A DNA stretch of 64,000 nt. It comes from Perca fluviatilis. Lineage: Eukaryota > Chordata > Actinopteri > Perciformes > Percidae. Every line of letters starts with the position of its first letter. Within the stretch, counting starts at the first letter, position 1. Below the pieces are notes generated by a model. It ran no database searches. It was not told the DNA's origin and saw only the letters and a list, made by a program, of their open reading frames with translations. This document shows, piece by piece, positions 54,501 to 63,378 of the stretch. The DNA lies in assembly GCF_010015445.1 (NCBI RefSeq), contig NC_053126.1, forward strand, positions 13,863,669 through 13,927,668. The letters run 5' to 3'. The translations under genes were made by a program, and so were the position numbers.

Positions 54501-56710
54501 TGTGTGTCTCACCATGGGCGTCACGGTAGTAGGCATGAGTGACACTGCGAAACCGCTCCTGTCCAGCTGTGTCCCAGATCTGCAGAGGATAAGAGAGGAA
54601 GATAATCACTGAATAGAGAACAAAGTTTCTATCTTTTTAATAAGCCATCCCGCTGGAGCTCATTGTGAAACCATTCAATTTACTCCTGTGATACTGCATA
54701 ACAGTGGAATATGGAAATGAGATATGTAGTCCATTGTCGTATGAATTCAGCACTGAAAAGGATCTGTACTTCAAGCTGCATTAATTGTTGTTTTTTTGGC
54801 CACTAAGGTGCAGTGCAGCAAGCTGTAAAGACAACATTGACTTGACATGTTATCACCATATACTATATGTCTTAGTAAAGGGTTACCTATGCAATTAGCA
54901 TTAATTAGGAGTCATGTTTACTTGCAGCTGATTAACTAAGTCCAATATTTTTCTGCTATTTAGTGCTGGGCAGGTAGCATACAGTTGGGGTTTATCAAAG
55001 TGGTAGCTGGAAACAAGGCTGATTATTATTAAAGTTTATTTAGATAGGGACAGATACAAAAAACATAGATAAGCTTAAACAGTCATCTGATGTATGTATC
55101 ATAGTGTTTTTAGCTGAAGCTTATTCCCAACACTTGTCCCTAGTAGGGCTTTTGGTTAAAATTAAAATTACAGATTAACATTATTAAAAGTAAGATAGAG
55201 ATGAAATAAAATGGAATGAAATGAAAAAGGAAAGAAAGTATACAGAGAGAGCACAGTGTAAAAACTAAATATGAGAGCAATAATGTTCCTGAATTAGCCA
55301 CAATTTGGTATTTTGTTTTGAAGGTGGCTAATTTTGGGATACATTTCAAGTGGTCTAGCAGAGAGTTCCATAATTTTGCCCCTTTTACTGAAAACACAGT
55401 TTGGGCAAATTATGTTCTTTGGAAAGGGATACTACAATTGCCTTTTAACGCTGCTCGGGTGGTGGATCTGGTACCACTTTGCTGTCTTGTTATTGTTTTG
55501 CAAAGGGGTGGGGGAGCAGCGTTATTTAGGCATTTGAAGACCACTTTAACAAAATGAAAGGAGATAAAATTAGCAAAACTTGAGTGATGAAAGTGAAGAG
55601 TGAAGGCTAAATTATGCCATAGAGCTAATGGGAACAACCCCTTTTACATTACACAGTAATTTGATCCATTGTTAATATAACAAATATTAATTCATACAGA
55701 TTTAAGGTTCCCAATCCTAATCTGTAGCTCAGTCTGAGTCATGATATCAAGCTGTCAGCTGTGGTCATTTTCATTTTTCCCATTGTCCAACCTCAGTGGA
55801 ATAAGGCTAATTAAGTCCCTCTTTTTCCTATCAGGCAGCACTGTCTCTCATCACAATTTGGTTCCAATGGCAATTACATGTTTCTCTCTTCCTAGAGCAG
55901 ACCTGTGCAGGTTGATGGTTGCTTTATTTTTATTTTTTTAGGATTTTTTCTGGACCCTCTCACTTCTTCTTCTTTCTCTCTCTGAGATGCATCAGCTTTG
56001 CTGCTGGTTCTGCCTCCTAATTGCTCCCCCCCCCGGGGCAACATCCCCCCAGGATCCAAGTAGTGTTAATGAAGAATGGCAATTACTGGAGGAAAAACAA
56101 CTCTCCCTTTCCCTGTTTGTAGGCTACAGGGTGCTCTACAAATGGACTTTGAGCCAATTAACCTCAAATGAATACATTACAGAGCAAAGGCCAACTCCAC
56201 CAGCCTCCACCAACTCCTAATTAAGATCATTAGGGATGATTCACATTACTTGCTCTGTGAGAAATATCAAACATGAGTTGTTAGTAGGTGTAGTGAAATA
56301 GTGAAAGAAGTGTGGAGTAGGGAATAAAACTCAAAGCCTAATAGAAAGTATTTATGGAGATGGATAAACCCTAATTATCTTTAACAGGCTTTTTGTACAA
56401 AGATCATTGATTTCTTCACAAAACAAGGCCACAGACAGATCTTTACTTCATCTTGTGCGATAAAGGACATGCATCAGGCACTGCTAAAGCTAAAATGGGT
56501 ATTATCTTGGAGACAGGTGTAGTTGAACACAGGATCTGACAGGAGGCTAAAATGCCACAAGGGTTAGAACCTGATTCTTATTTAGTTTACACCTTTCTCT
56601 TGATGACGACTCTTATAGAAATTGTGTAGAAACAGGGGTTTGATGATTGTCAGGATACAAGTTCTTACCTGGAGCTTCACCTTGACTCCATCAATGTTCA
56701 GGACTTTATT
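21936..56710 (-). CDS. rab26: Rab26 small GTPase, 3' seven exons (5' end outside window)
   Basis: Rab26 is a membrane-bound GTPase of secretory granules and synaptic vesicles, linked to granule maturation and autophagy. Exons in transcript order: 56710-56669, 54579-54513, 42634-42582, 24795-24730, 23463-23407, 22497-22421, 22035-21936. The sum is 462 nt, or 153 residues plus stop. The fragment starts at [14 protein letters not shown]. It carries switch [11 protein letters not shown] (G3), NKAD (G4, residues 75-78), ETSA (G5, 103-106) and a C-terminal double cysteine GCCRT for geranylgeranylation. REDGERLAK and [15 protein letters not shown] favour Rab26 over the close paralogue Rab37. NKAD and IWDTAG resemble Rab37, but the tail does not. 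The P-loop and switch I exon(s) were not found up to 64000, so the first intron here exceeds 7.2 kb. One intron has a GC donor (see the 24730-24795 exon). Confidence 0.93.
22421..22497 (-). CDS. rab26: rab26 exon with ETSA (G5)
   Basis: Encodes [20 protein letters not shown] and FTAVA plus two bases of K. Acceptor CTCTGCAG, donor GTGAGT. Confidence 0.95.
22498..24729 (-). other. rab26: rab26 introns around the 23407-23463 exon
   Basis: Apart from the exon, no gene or element with clear ends is seen. A G-run lies at about 23672-23684. Confidence 0.4.
23407..23463 (-). CDS. rab26: rab26 exon [19 protein letters not shown]
   Basis: 19 codons that complete NKAD. Acceptor CTCACCAG, donor GTAATT. 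Confidence 0.95.
24730..24795 (-). CDS. rab26: rab26 exon [12 protein letters not shown]...LLGNK with GC donor
   Basis: 22 codons ending in GNK, the first half of the G4 motif NKAD. The minus-strand junction reads AACAAG|GCAAGG. This is a GC-AG intron with otherwise strong donor consensus. No nearby GT keeps the NKxD motif. Confidence 0.92.
24796..27848 (-). other. rab26: rab26 17.8-kb intron, 3' part
   Basis: Mostly unique-looking sequence. It holds a 10-bp perfect hairpin at 25426-25451 and a solo terminal repeat at 25821-25872. No exon was seen. Confidence 0.4.
25821..25872 (+). repeat. solo terminal-repeat fragment related to 47101-47152
   Basis: About 51 bases beginning CACTGTAAACCCAGATTTAG match the left end of the element at 47102 with 2-4 differences. 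Confidence 0.7.
27849..28352. mobile_element. non-autonomous DNA element (GGTACC-rich inverted ends)
   Basis: The left end GGCGTTTTTCCATTACATGG and the right end GTGGGTAAGCGCC form imperfect inverted repeats, followed inward by GGTACCTGCTCGACTC and its counterpart GAGTCGAGTAGAG. No transposase is present. A clean target duplication was not found. Confidence 0.6.
30062..30146 (+). repeat. (TACA)n microsatellite
   Basis: Degenerate TACA tetranucleotide run in the LINE 3'UTR, directly next to the palindromic mini-element. Confidence 0.9.
30147..30679. mobile_element. palindromic Tc1-like mini-element (MITE), copy 2
   Basis: Same family as 10594-11122: ends CAGTACAGGCC and GGCCTGTACTG, flanked by TA, near-perfect inverted arms. 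Its asymmetric middle runs in the opposite direction to copy 1. Confidence 0.9.
30857..31510 (-). pseudogene. LINE reverse transcriptase, C-terminal part
   Basis: Non-LTR retrotransposon protein with [47 protein letters not shown] and [11 protein letters not shown]. This is the typical run after the RT catalytic core. The catalytic core itself and the endonuclease are absent (5' truncation). Upstream, the open frame continues for 18 codons into Harbinger-derived sequence, which is an accident of insertion. Confidence 0.8.
31972..34884 (-). other. rab26: rab26 17.8-kb intron, middle part
   Basis: No exon or element with clear ends was recognised. Confidence 0.35.
34885..35105 (+). repeat. interspersed repeat fragment (AGTCTACAGCCATG family)
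   Basis: It shares the motif run AGTCTACAGCCATG, GCGGCTCT, ATGTTAGCAT and GACCTGATCATGGCG with the longer copy at 58676-59320. I recognise this as a very common fish repeat. It is non-coding. Confidence 0.6.
35681..36417. mobile_element. hAT-like non-autonomous element with internal tandem repeats
   Basis: The ends CAGCCTGTTCTCATGAAC and the complement of CGTTCATGAGAATTCGTTG share TTCTCATGAAC. The flanks repeat CAATAGT (35674-35680 and 36418-36424), a 7-bp duplication close to the 8 bp usual for hAT. Inside are two copies of a 95-100 bp unit (about 35988-36175) and two to three copies of a roughly 53-bp unit (about 36195-36305). A 231-codon minus-strand frame crosses it but has no family features. 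Confidence 0.7.
36425..40364 (-). other. rab26: rab26 17.8-kb intron, 5' part
   Basis: Nothing with clear ends. A C-run lies at 37096-37105. The stretch around 38500-38900 has the look of a decayed common fish repeat, but I cannot define it. Confidence 0.35.
40365..40565 (+). repeat. interspersed repeat, SINE/L2-like
   Basis: Contains ACATGTCATTTAGCTAATGC, GTCTTGCTCAGGGACACATT, GGGAATTAAACCCAGACCTC and CCACTGCGCCATCACCACC. I recognise this order from a widespread fish interspersed repeat. The GAATTAAACCC part resembles a tRNA-type box B in reverse. It is decayed. Confidence 0.5.
41672..41935 (+). repeat. decayed SINE-like repeat
   Basis: Contains GGCGCCACAGTGGTCAGCAC, TTTGCATGTTCTATCCACA, TCCAAAGACATGCAT and a tail GGACTAATAAAATATAA. 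The order matches a common fish short interspersed repeat, with gaps. Confidence 0.55.
42582..42634 (-). CDS. rab26: rab26 exon [17 protein letters not shown]
   Basis: A 53-nt exon with acceptor CTATTTTAG and donor GTAGGT. It is isolated, with introns of 11.9 kb and 17.8 kb on its two sides. Confidence 0.95.
43441..45896. mobile_element. 2.46-kb foldback (palindromic) element
   Basis: Left arm 43441-44470 and right arm 44845-45896 are near-perfect reverse complements (about 1.03 and 1.05 kb) around a 374-bp unique centre. The outer end reads TATGGAGCTAAATCAGGG on both sides. The outer 380 bp of each arm is A/T-rich with tandem TTTCGGTTTCAAATC-like units; then comes GGCCCTGATTTTGCG and a GC-richer part. 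There is no transposase. CAAA lies close to both outer ends, but a clean target duplication is not proven. It sits in the rab26 intron 42635-54512. Confidence 0.85.
45903..46055 (+). other. coding-like 46-codon segment with stop and AATAAA (unidentified)
   Basis: Next to the right end of the foldback element a plus-strand frame reads [18 protein letters not shown], then [20 protein letters not shown] and TAG (46041-46043), followed 7 nt later by AATAAA (46050-46055). An acceptor-like CTGCCTCAG lies at its start. The amino-acid composition and GC content look protein-like. It could be the last exon of an unrelated gene or a retrocopy fragment. I cannot name the family. Confidence 0.35.
47102..47859. 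mobile_element. non-autonomous DNA element with ACTGTAAACCC-type ends
   Basis: The left end CACTGTAAACCCAGATTTAG and the right end, read inward, TACTGTTATCCCGAATTAG form imperfect inverted repeats continuing to TTAGTTG. A second repeat (GGTGCTGTAGGTAGAATTG onward, about 47238-47480) looks inserted within it. Confidence 0.55.
47238..47480 (+). repeat. interspersed repeat inside the 47102 element
   Basis: Begins GTGCTGTAGGTAGAATTGTG and continues through CAGGACTTAGCCAAAAAATT and a C-rich run to CCTGATTGGAGCATCTG. I recognise the start as a common fish repeat; its right limit is uncertain. Confidence 0.45.
48451..48498 (+). repeat. (TC)n microsatellite
   Basis: About 24 CT units. Confidence 0.95.
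49231..49491 (+). repeat. 20-bp tandem repeats, left arm
   Basis: About 13 units of 20 bp alternating between TTTACATTTTGGAAAACAAA and ATAACATTTTAGAAAACAAA forms. Confidence 0.95.
50038..50367 (-). CDS. unidentified 109-codon frame in the palindrome centre
   Basis: It starts [20 protein letters not shown], is Pro/Arg/Gly-rich in the middle, and ends LLKFKSQVS with a stop. The C-X2-C near residue 10 is the only motif-like feature. Minus-strand AATAAA copies (TTTATTTATT at 49971-49980) follow about 60 nt after the stop, as in a 3'UTR. The CpG-rich composition differs from the arms. It may be a captured host-gene fragment or chance. No function is assigned. Confidence 0.25.
   Translation of the reverse strand: MNEVYGDFTCGRCLEFLYDADLTETLEKQGTYRQPRRDRNYSRGQLSPSAAAGPGAHCPFLGAQNDHHRSWRPRPYCWARWREGKPGESDPGLNGADCHSLLKFKSQVS
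50512..50910 (+). repeat. 20-bp tandem repeats, right arm
   Basis: About 20 units, the reverse complement of the left-arm unit, with the same two main variants plus CGAAAA forms. Confidence 0.95.
51680..54512 (-). other. rab26: rab26 11.9-kb intron, 3'-of-element part
   Basis: No exon or defined element. A 14-base G-run lies at 53271-53284. Confidence 0.35.
54513..54579 (-). CDS. rab26: rab26 exon with switch II (WDTAGQERF)
   Basis: Encodes [20 protein letters not shown] and AH plus one base. Acceptor CCTCTGCAG, donor GTGAGA. The Gln of DTAGQ, which is needed for GTP hydrolysis, is present. Confidence 0.95.
54580..56668 (-). other. rab26: rab26 intron between the first two exons in the window
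   Basis: Holds the LINE remnant at about 55120-55640 and a C-run near 56027-56036. The rest is unassigned. Confidence 0.4.
55120..55640 (-). pseudogene. LINE-like ORF2 C-terminal remnant
   Basis: Two overlapping minus-strand frames, which need one frameshift to join, carry [20 protein letters not shown] and then [17 protein letters not shown]. These match the conserved end of non-LTR reverse-transcriptase polyproteins (compare [11 protein letters not shown] in the 30857 remnant). It is decayed and truncated at both ends. Confidence 0.65.
56669..56710 (-). CDS. rab26: rab26 exon encoding [14 protein letters not shown]
   Basis: A 42-nt exon between acceptor CATTTCCAG and donor GTAAGA (minus strand). 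It encodes the strand before switch II and corresponds to human [14 protein letters not shown]. Confidence 0.92.
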
Positions 56711-57643
56711 CTGGAAATGAAAGCAAGGAATCATAAGTGACAGTGCCTATATTTAAACATGTTTTCCAACTAGCAACAACTTCTTCAGTGCTAGAGGAAA
56801 CAACCTCAGGTGTCAGTTTGTGGTCCGACTGAACTGTCTCTTCCTCTCATCAAGCAGCCACACTCTCGTCTCTCCATCAATATTGCATGTCTCCACCTCA
56901 CTTTGGCCCCTTTTGATGAAGTCTTGCCTCTTTCCATCAGAGGATTAAACCCTTCTGCTCTCCCTGCCTCCTTCCATCTCTTAGGGTGACATTCCACTGC
57001 TCTCAGCTTCGATCTGCTGCACCACACAGCAGAGTGAAGCTTAGCCAAATGGATGTGCAGTTTCCCAGGTCAGAGGGTGACTATCTGGAGAGCTAGATGC
57101 ACAAAGGTTAAACAACCTGCCATCAAATTCAATCTAAATAATGCCAGGGGTTGGTTCAAGTTAAAAATGACTTGACTAGCTGTAAAGTAGAGCTGCTATT
57201 AAATGCATGCAAAAAATGTGCCTTATGCCCATTGGGTTCAGGTGACATTCCAAATCATAAGAAGATAATTTGACTCTAAAAATAATTGCTATTTACCAAA
57301 CATTACAGTACATATTGGGCCAACTTGTCCCTGTAGCCAATTTGCCCACTTGGCCTATGAAAAGATGGGACTCGGACATCTTATTGATCTACACTGTGAG
57401 ACCAACGCTACACTTCCACAGCTTCCCCAGTTTGCAACTAATGATTATTTTCATTATCAATTGATCTACAGATAATTTTCTTGATTGATTAATCATTTTG
57501 TTTATAGAATATCAGAAACTAGTGAAAAATGCCTATTGTAATGAGCCTAATGTGGTACTATGCAGTATTACCATATAGAAAGAAAAGCAGCAAAGCAGGC
57601 AGAAATAGAAGAATGATTGACAGTTTTGCATGAAAAAGACTAA

Positions 57644-58671
57644 GGGCCCTAGCTTGCACTCAGCGCAATTGCCTTTGTACACCGACGCATGTATCATTCC
57701 TATTTTGCACCCGACGCACAGCGGACCTTTCCCTCCACAGACGCACGTCGGTAAATTAGAGAATGTATTTGCGGTTCAGCAAAAAGAGGAGGCGTGTTCG
57801 GGCGCAAACGTTCCCTGATGCTATGTTTCAGAAAACAATTCCGCCACTGACCAGGAAAAACCTAGTCTAAAGTCAGTGGCGCGTTATTCAGATGCTATTT
57901 TAGGGGCACATGCTTGGCCATAATGTAGCGTGCGCACAACGCGCATACACCTTGCTTCCCTCATCTACACGGATGCAGCAGTTCCCATTTTTGCAAACCA
58001 TACATAATAACAAGGAAAGATATTAGTGAAAATGCGCTTCAGGTGTTTGGATCGGTCAGGAGGCACTTTACAGTACAGTCCTCAAAAAGTTGCAGCATTC
58101 TTTGTGGCTTGTTGTGTTTTACACAACATTTCCATGAATCATGGATGTGTTGATGACATAAATGAGGAAATATTAGAGGACTTAAGGAGACGTGATGTTG
58201 AACTACGGTGGGATTGGACACTTGAGGGTCCGGAGGAAGGGGCACAACAGGAGCAGGTGCGTCTGGAGGCCCACGCTCCATGGCTGCAGCAAACCTCTCC
58301 AGACTTGAGGAGATGCGCCTGAGAGGCCGCAGCAACATTGCCACCCGGCCAAGACGGGCATTTATTACTTTGCCGCATCCCGGACAGCTCCCACTGGTGG
58401 GCGCCAGGCAAATCCGCCGTCATAATAGCAATCCGCCATGGAACAAGCGCGCCTGCTCTTAAAGGGAATGTGAAATGATGCTCTTATTGGTTATTTTCAT
58501 GTTACGCCCAAACCACACCTAGCTACTTCAGACCAACCCATTTAAGATTTGCATCGGGCGCAAGACTCATTTATCCCGCCGGTATAATAGCAACAGCGCC
58601 CGAGATCCGCCCACAAAGCTACTTGCGTTTTGCTTTTCATACTTGCGTTTCAGATCGTTAAAATAGGGCCC
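57644..58671 (+). mobile_element. PIF/Harbinger-like element B, internally deleted
   Basis: Ends GGGCCCTAGCTTGCACTC and the complement ending ATAGGGCCC; the neighbouring triplets are TAA and TAT. It carries the end of a Harbinger transposase gene. It is the reverse-orientation relative of element A at 29599-31971. Confidence 0.78.
58026..58322 (+). pseudogene. Harbinger-type transposase, C-terminal fragment
   Basis: Contains MRFRCLDRSGGTLQYSPQKV and FFVACCVLHNISMNHG. The CCVLHN motif is diagnostic of the DDE_4 nuclease end in PIF/Harbinger transposases and HARBI1. It ends in an acidic tail and [16 protein letters not shown]. The catalytic domain before it is missing. Confidence 0.82.
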
Positions 58672-58675
58672 TATA

Positions 58676-59320
58676 AGTCTACAGCCATGCTAGCAGCTCT
58701 GTAAAGTTCTACTGACAATGCTAACATGTATAATGTTTGCCTTGTTCCATCTAAGTTTAGCTTGGTAGCATGCTATTAGACATAAACAGCGCAGCTGAGG
58801 CTGATGCTATTAGCTTTGCTGATATTTGGTCATAAAACAAAGTATTACATACATACAAGTTTGGATCAGGTGATGGTGAGATGAGGTGATGGCCATCCTG
58901 AGGGAGAACATGAATGCCTGTACCAAATCTAATAGCAATCCATGCAATTGGCATTTCACTCAAAATCACAGATTTGAACCTGAACATGCAAATATTGTGG
59001 CAATTCATCTGCTTGATGTTTTACAGATGAATTGTCCGCATCATACTCTGAGCACTATGGTTATCCATACCAAACTTCATTGCAGTCCATTGAGTATATT
59101 TGATTTATTTCACTAAAAACCAAAAATGTTAACCTTGTGGTGGTGCTAGAGGAAAAAGTCATTAGGGTCTAACCTGATCATTAAAGTCTGTTGGATTCAT
59201 CCTCTGAGGACTATGGAATATACAACATTTTGTTTGTACAAACATTTAATGACAATCCATCAAATAGTTGAACAAGAGGTGGCCCGACATTGCCTTCCAC
59301 TAGCTAAACTGGACTAAAAA
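58676..59320 (+). repeat. interspersed repeat (AGTCTACAGCCATG family), longer copy
   Basis: Begins AGTCTACAGCCATGCTAGCA, passes through GTACCAAATCTAATAGCAAT and GTGGTGGTGCTAGAGGAAAA, and ends with CAATCCATCAAATAGTTG. It contains an internal quasi-duplication (CATCCTGAGG / CATCCTCTGAGG blocks). It starts 5 bases after element B ends. Confidence 0.6.
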
Positions 59321-60172
59321 AGGCTAGGAATGATTAATCTATTAACAAATAGTTGCCTTAATTTTCTGTCACTGGACTAATGAATTAATAAACTAATCGT
59401 TTGACTGTCCTGAACATTCATTCCCATTTTTCCGTGAGCTGGTGAGTGCTGTAAAAAATAAGTGGTCAAGATGTTCTTCAGTGACCCACATATAGACAAT
59501 GTGGATTACATCACCTGGTGCCACAGCAATGCTCCAAAGCCCCCACACACACACACACAGCATAATCCCCTATTGAATTGTTCCTGAGAGCTGCTGCTGA
59601 CCTTCTAATTTCCCGATCTCCGAGGAGAAACAGAAGATATTCAATCCTGACAAGATGCTGCTAATCTGCCAAAAGAGCACTTAGAAATAGATACGTACGG
59701 TCTTTGTTGATGTTCGGTTGATTTACCTCTCTGAGAGTCGCAAAGGAGGAATCTCATACATATTCACGAGCAAATCGAGCTGTAGTTTGTAAGTGTGCTC
59801 TAATAGGAACCAGAGTCTCAAAAGACTACCTCCCTGTTGTTGTTGTTGTTGTTGTTGTCACTAAAAACAACCCACAATGTGCTTGGAGGCTTCATAAATA
59901 TTTAGTGACCCAGTAAAAGAGGCTCATGATAGCACCGTGAGGTAGTGAGGATTTTGGGTGGTTAGTTGGGCTTGATTGCAATGATAATTATGTTGGATTT
60001 GCTAAGCGGAATTACTTGAAATCAGCCAGAACAGGGCATAATAAGACAGATTTAATGAGCACTGATGGGATGAGCATGATAAAAAAAGTATTTAAGCATC
60101 TTATACAGTACGACTACTGTGGTAAAATAAGGAATTAAGGTATTGTAGATTACATACTGCCAACCCCACTTC
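59321..60172 (-). other. upstream of rab26 exons in the window, unassigned
   Basis: Probably rab26 intron. It contains a (TTG)n run at 59836-59858. No exon was seen. Confidence 0.35.
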
Positions 60173-60180
60173 ATTGTCTC

Positions 60181-60604
60181 TAGAGATGTTCCGATACCGA
60201 TACCAGTATCGGTATCGGCTCCGATACTGCCTAAAACGCTGGTATCGGTATCGGGAAGTACTGGAGTTTATGCACCGATCCGATACCACGTAATGAAGCC
60301 CTAAAGAAAATCTACGTTAAAGTAGTTTATTTATGTTCTTTTTCATTAAAACTATAAAAGAAAGTTCTGGGGCATTCCTTGTTTGCGTTTGTTCATGTTT
60401 CACAAAGAGTTTAACCTGAGCCAGACCGACAACAAAGAAAGAAATCATATCACATCCATACAGAGATAGTAGTATACAGATGTTAAAACATAATGAAATA
60501 TATGACACGCTGGTATCGGATCGGTACTCGGTATCGGCCGATACACAAGTTCAGGTATCGGAATCGGTATCGGGAAGCAAAAAAGTGGTATCGGACCATC
60601 TCTA
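60181..60604. mobile_element. 424-bp hAT-type MITE with TATCGG-rich ends
   Basis: Ends TAGAGATGTTCCGATACC and GGTATCGGACCATCTCTA, flanked by a perfect 8-bp duplication ATTGTCTC (60173-60180 and 60605-60612), which is the hAT hallmark. Both subterminal parts are packed with GGTATCGG / CCGATACC copies. No transposase. Confidence 0.9.
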
Positions 60605-60612
60605 ATTGTCTC

Positions 60613-62271
60613 CACTTTACTCTCAAAACTTCCACAAGTTTAAACATCTTACAGGCATCTGACAAAGATGCCCCCCCCCACACACACACACAAAAAAAGG
60701 TACATGAGTAATTACAAATGCATGAGGAGCTTTCAGAGGGGCCCGTGAAGTGTGAGCCAATAAAAAATTAATGGTAGCAGCATGAGGCAAAGAACAAGAG
60801 CATGATGGCCACAAAAAGGTTGTGTATGAGACAAATGAACTGTTCTGATAAATATAATGAGAAAAGACTAATATGGCGCTGTTCCTCAATGTATTTTCTT
60901 TTGATCTGAGAGCTCAATGGTGCATTAGGCTGCCTGGCCTCAACACACACATCAGAAATCAAAGCAATGGGGGGAATAGGTTAAGAACTGAGGGCAGGGA
61001 GCAAGGCAGGAATTTTAGTATAAGAATTCCAAGTCATGCTGAAACAGACATATGCACACATCAAACATATTCAACCCCTTCAACCTCCCTGCTTACAGAA
61101 AGGCTTTCATTTTATCAGCTGGTTTTGATGATGATTATGATACAAGATTGCCCCATTCATACTAAGTGGTGGGCATTACAGTTTGTCATTTTATATCGCA
61201 ATATTAATACATTTCATGGTATAGTACATTTGCTCAAAATCAATTGAATTTAAAAAAAAAATCAAGATGGGAATCTATTTTTTGCTAATCCAGTGAATTA
61301 AATACCTGATGAATCAAGAAATATCTCCACAGTGCTGCAAAGATCCTGTAAATCCAAATTTCTGTCATCTTACAGTATATATAATCATATTGCCCAAACC
61401 TATTTCACACCAGTTATAAAGCATGACTAATCCTCTGTATCCCTTCTTCTCCATCGTCCTTTTTCTTACACACTATCTGTTGTAGCAGCAATCCTCCGCC
61501 TGGATTCAGATCATAATTAGCCGTCTACTGTATACTCATGTCTCAACATCAAGTTGACATATATTTTTATGTCAGGAAATTGAATAAGAGAAAGATCTTG
61601 TAGATCCAAAAGTTGCCTTGAAAAGAGAAACAGAGAAAACAAATATTTATTTGGAGCCAAACAGTGTGCAGTCTTCCTCTGCAAGGAAAGCCAAAGATCA
61701 AAAGATCCTCTCAAATACCGTATTTACCAGAGGGGCAATAGTTGTCACAGTAGCTTACAGCATTCTTGAAGCTTATGCCACAATGTAAGAATCGGAAACT
61801 TTATAATGTGATGACAAAGTGTAAATAGAGCAGACACTTTAAACTAATTAAAAAGGCTGATTACAGACATTTCCTTTTCTAGATTGGTAGTTTGTCTAAA
61901 TCTCCTCTCCTCTCCTCTCCTCTCCTCTCCTCTCCTCTCCTCCATCCTGGTTACAGCTTTGTCAGCACTTTCAAACCACAAGACACTCTTTTACAAATAC
62001 TTTCAATTATGTAATATGCACTGGGTATTCTCCTGGAGACAGAGACAGCACAATAAATCACATTACACAAGACCCACACATAATGCAACCTATGGGATTC
62101 ATTTATTGTCGGGCTATATTCGCTGACCTTAGCTCATGAGGTAACAATGATTTCAACTGGTGATAACTGCCTGTATGCTCAATTTGTTGGAAAGCCGGGA
62201 AATTATCCAAATAAATTAATATAATTACATTTAATAAAATACATATTGTCATGTTTTTACTTATTTACGTA
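60613..62271 (-). other. probable rab26 intron, unassigned
   Basis: No exon or defined element except the pentanucleotide run at 61901-61942. Confidence 0.35.
61901..61942 (+). repeat. (CTCCT)n pentanucleotide repeat
   Basis: About 8 units of CTCCT. Confidence 0.93.
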
Positions 62272-63378
62272 CACTACCGGTCAAAAGTTTTAGAACAACC
62301 CAATTGTTTTTTGTTTTTTATTGAAATTTTAGCAGTTCAAGACCAGTGAATAGCTTGAAATGGTACAGAGGTAAGTGGTGAACTGCCTGAGGTTAAAAAA
62401 AAAGTAATGTACATTTCAGAATTTTACAAAAAGGCCTTTTTCAGGGAACAAGAAATGGGTAAACAACGTAAAGCTGTTCTGCAGCAATGGAGGTTGATCA
62501 AGCTTTGAAAGTTGATGCTACCAATTCCCACAGGTGTTCAAAATTGTCTGGATTACTTACAACCCCCTCTGTTTGTATAAAAGTATTGTTGGAAAACACT
62601 GTGGGGTACCACACCATACCAGACTATTATTTGAAAAGTATTGTACTGCAGAAAGTAGTGTGTTGCTATAAAAATGGCGGGAAAAAGGCAATTAACAATG
62701 GAAGAGAGACAGACCATCATAACACTTAAGAATGTTGGTCTTTCCTACAGAGAAATTGCGAAGAAAGTCAAGGTGTCAGTGAGTACAGTATTCTTCACCA
62801 TAAAAAGGCACTTAGAAACTGGGGGAAACTGACAGGAAGAGGTCTGGCAGACCCAAAGCCACAACCGAATCAGAAGACAAGTTTCTGAGAGTCAACATTT
62901 TTTGTGGGTGGGGGGGAGGGGGCGCCAGGACAAAAGCGTGAAAGAAGAAAAAAGGCACAGCTTTAGTAGTGGTCAAAAAGTCAAATTGCTAAAACGTCAG
63001 AATAAGAAAAAGAGGTTTGCCTGGGCCAAGAAACATCATCAATGGACTACTGAAGACTGGAAGAAGGTGCTATGGACTGATGAATCAAAATTTGAAATCT
63101 TAGGTTCATCACGCAGGATGTTTGTACGCCGTTGAGTAGGCGAAAGGATGGTTCCTCAGTGTGTGACATCAACTGTCAAACATGGAGGAGGAAGCGTGAT
63201 GGTCTGGGGCTGTTTTGCTGGATCCAGTGTCGGTGATTTGTACAGAGTGAAAGGCACCCTGAACCAAAACGGCTACCACAGCATTTTACAGCGCCAAAAT
63301 AGTATGCGCCTAGTTGTTCATCCTACAGCAAGATAATGACCCAAAACATAAGTCCAAGCTATGCCAGAACTACCTTAA
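62272..63378 (+). mobile_element. Tc1-like transposon, second copy, 3' end lost
   Basis: The left end CACTACCGGTCAAAAGTTTT follows TA. It is the same family as 7537-9061, in the same orientation, and includes the same 5' leader. It stops at AACTACCTTAAG, where a different element begins, so the 3' third is missing. Confidence 0.88.
62674..63378 (+). pseudogene. Tc1-like transposase, broken (copy 2)
   Basis: Starts MAGKRQLTMEERQTI like copy 1. The frame is lost after a 2-base deletion in GGGAAACTGACAG. A roughly 90-base G-rich stretch (62897-62990) replaces the linker, and an in-frame stop follows FVRR. Unlike copy 1, it keeps the coding sequence just after the second Asp (QQDNDPKHKSKLCQNYL) before it is cut off. 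Confidence 0.88.

Noticed and set aside
21936..56710. rab37 as the identity of the Rab gene
   Set aside because: Some motifs (NKAD, IWDTAG) agree with Rab37, but [12 protein letters not shown] and the [11 protein letters not shown] tail fit Rab26.
34885..59320. Conserved regulatory element shared by 34885-35105 and 58676-59320
   Set aside because: The shared text is a very common fish interspersed repeat, so sharing does not imply function.
62902..63336. Separate small genes in the second Tc1 copy
   Set aside because: They are pieces of one broken transposase (KKRFAWAKKHHQWTTEDWKK and GGGSVMVWGCFAG are family motifs).
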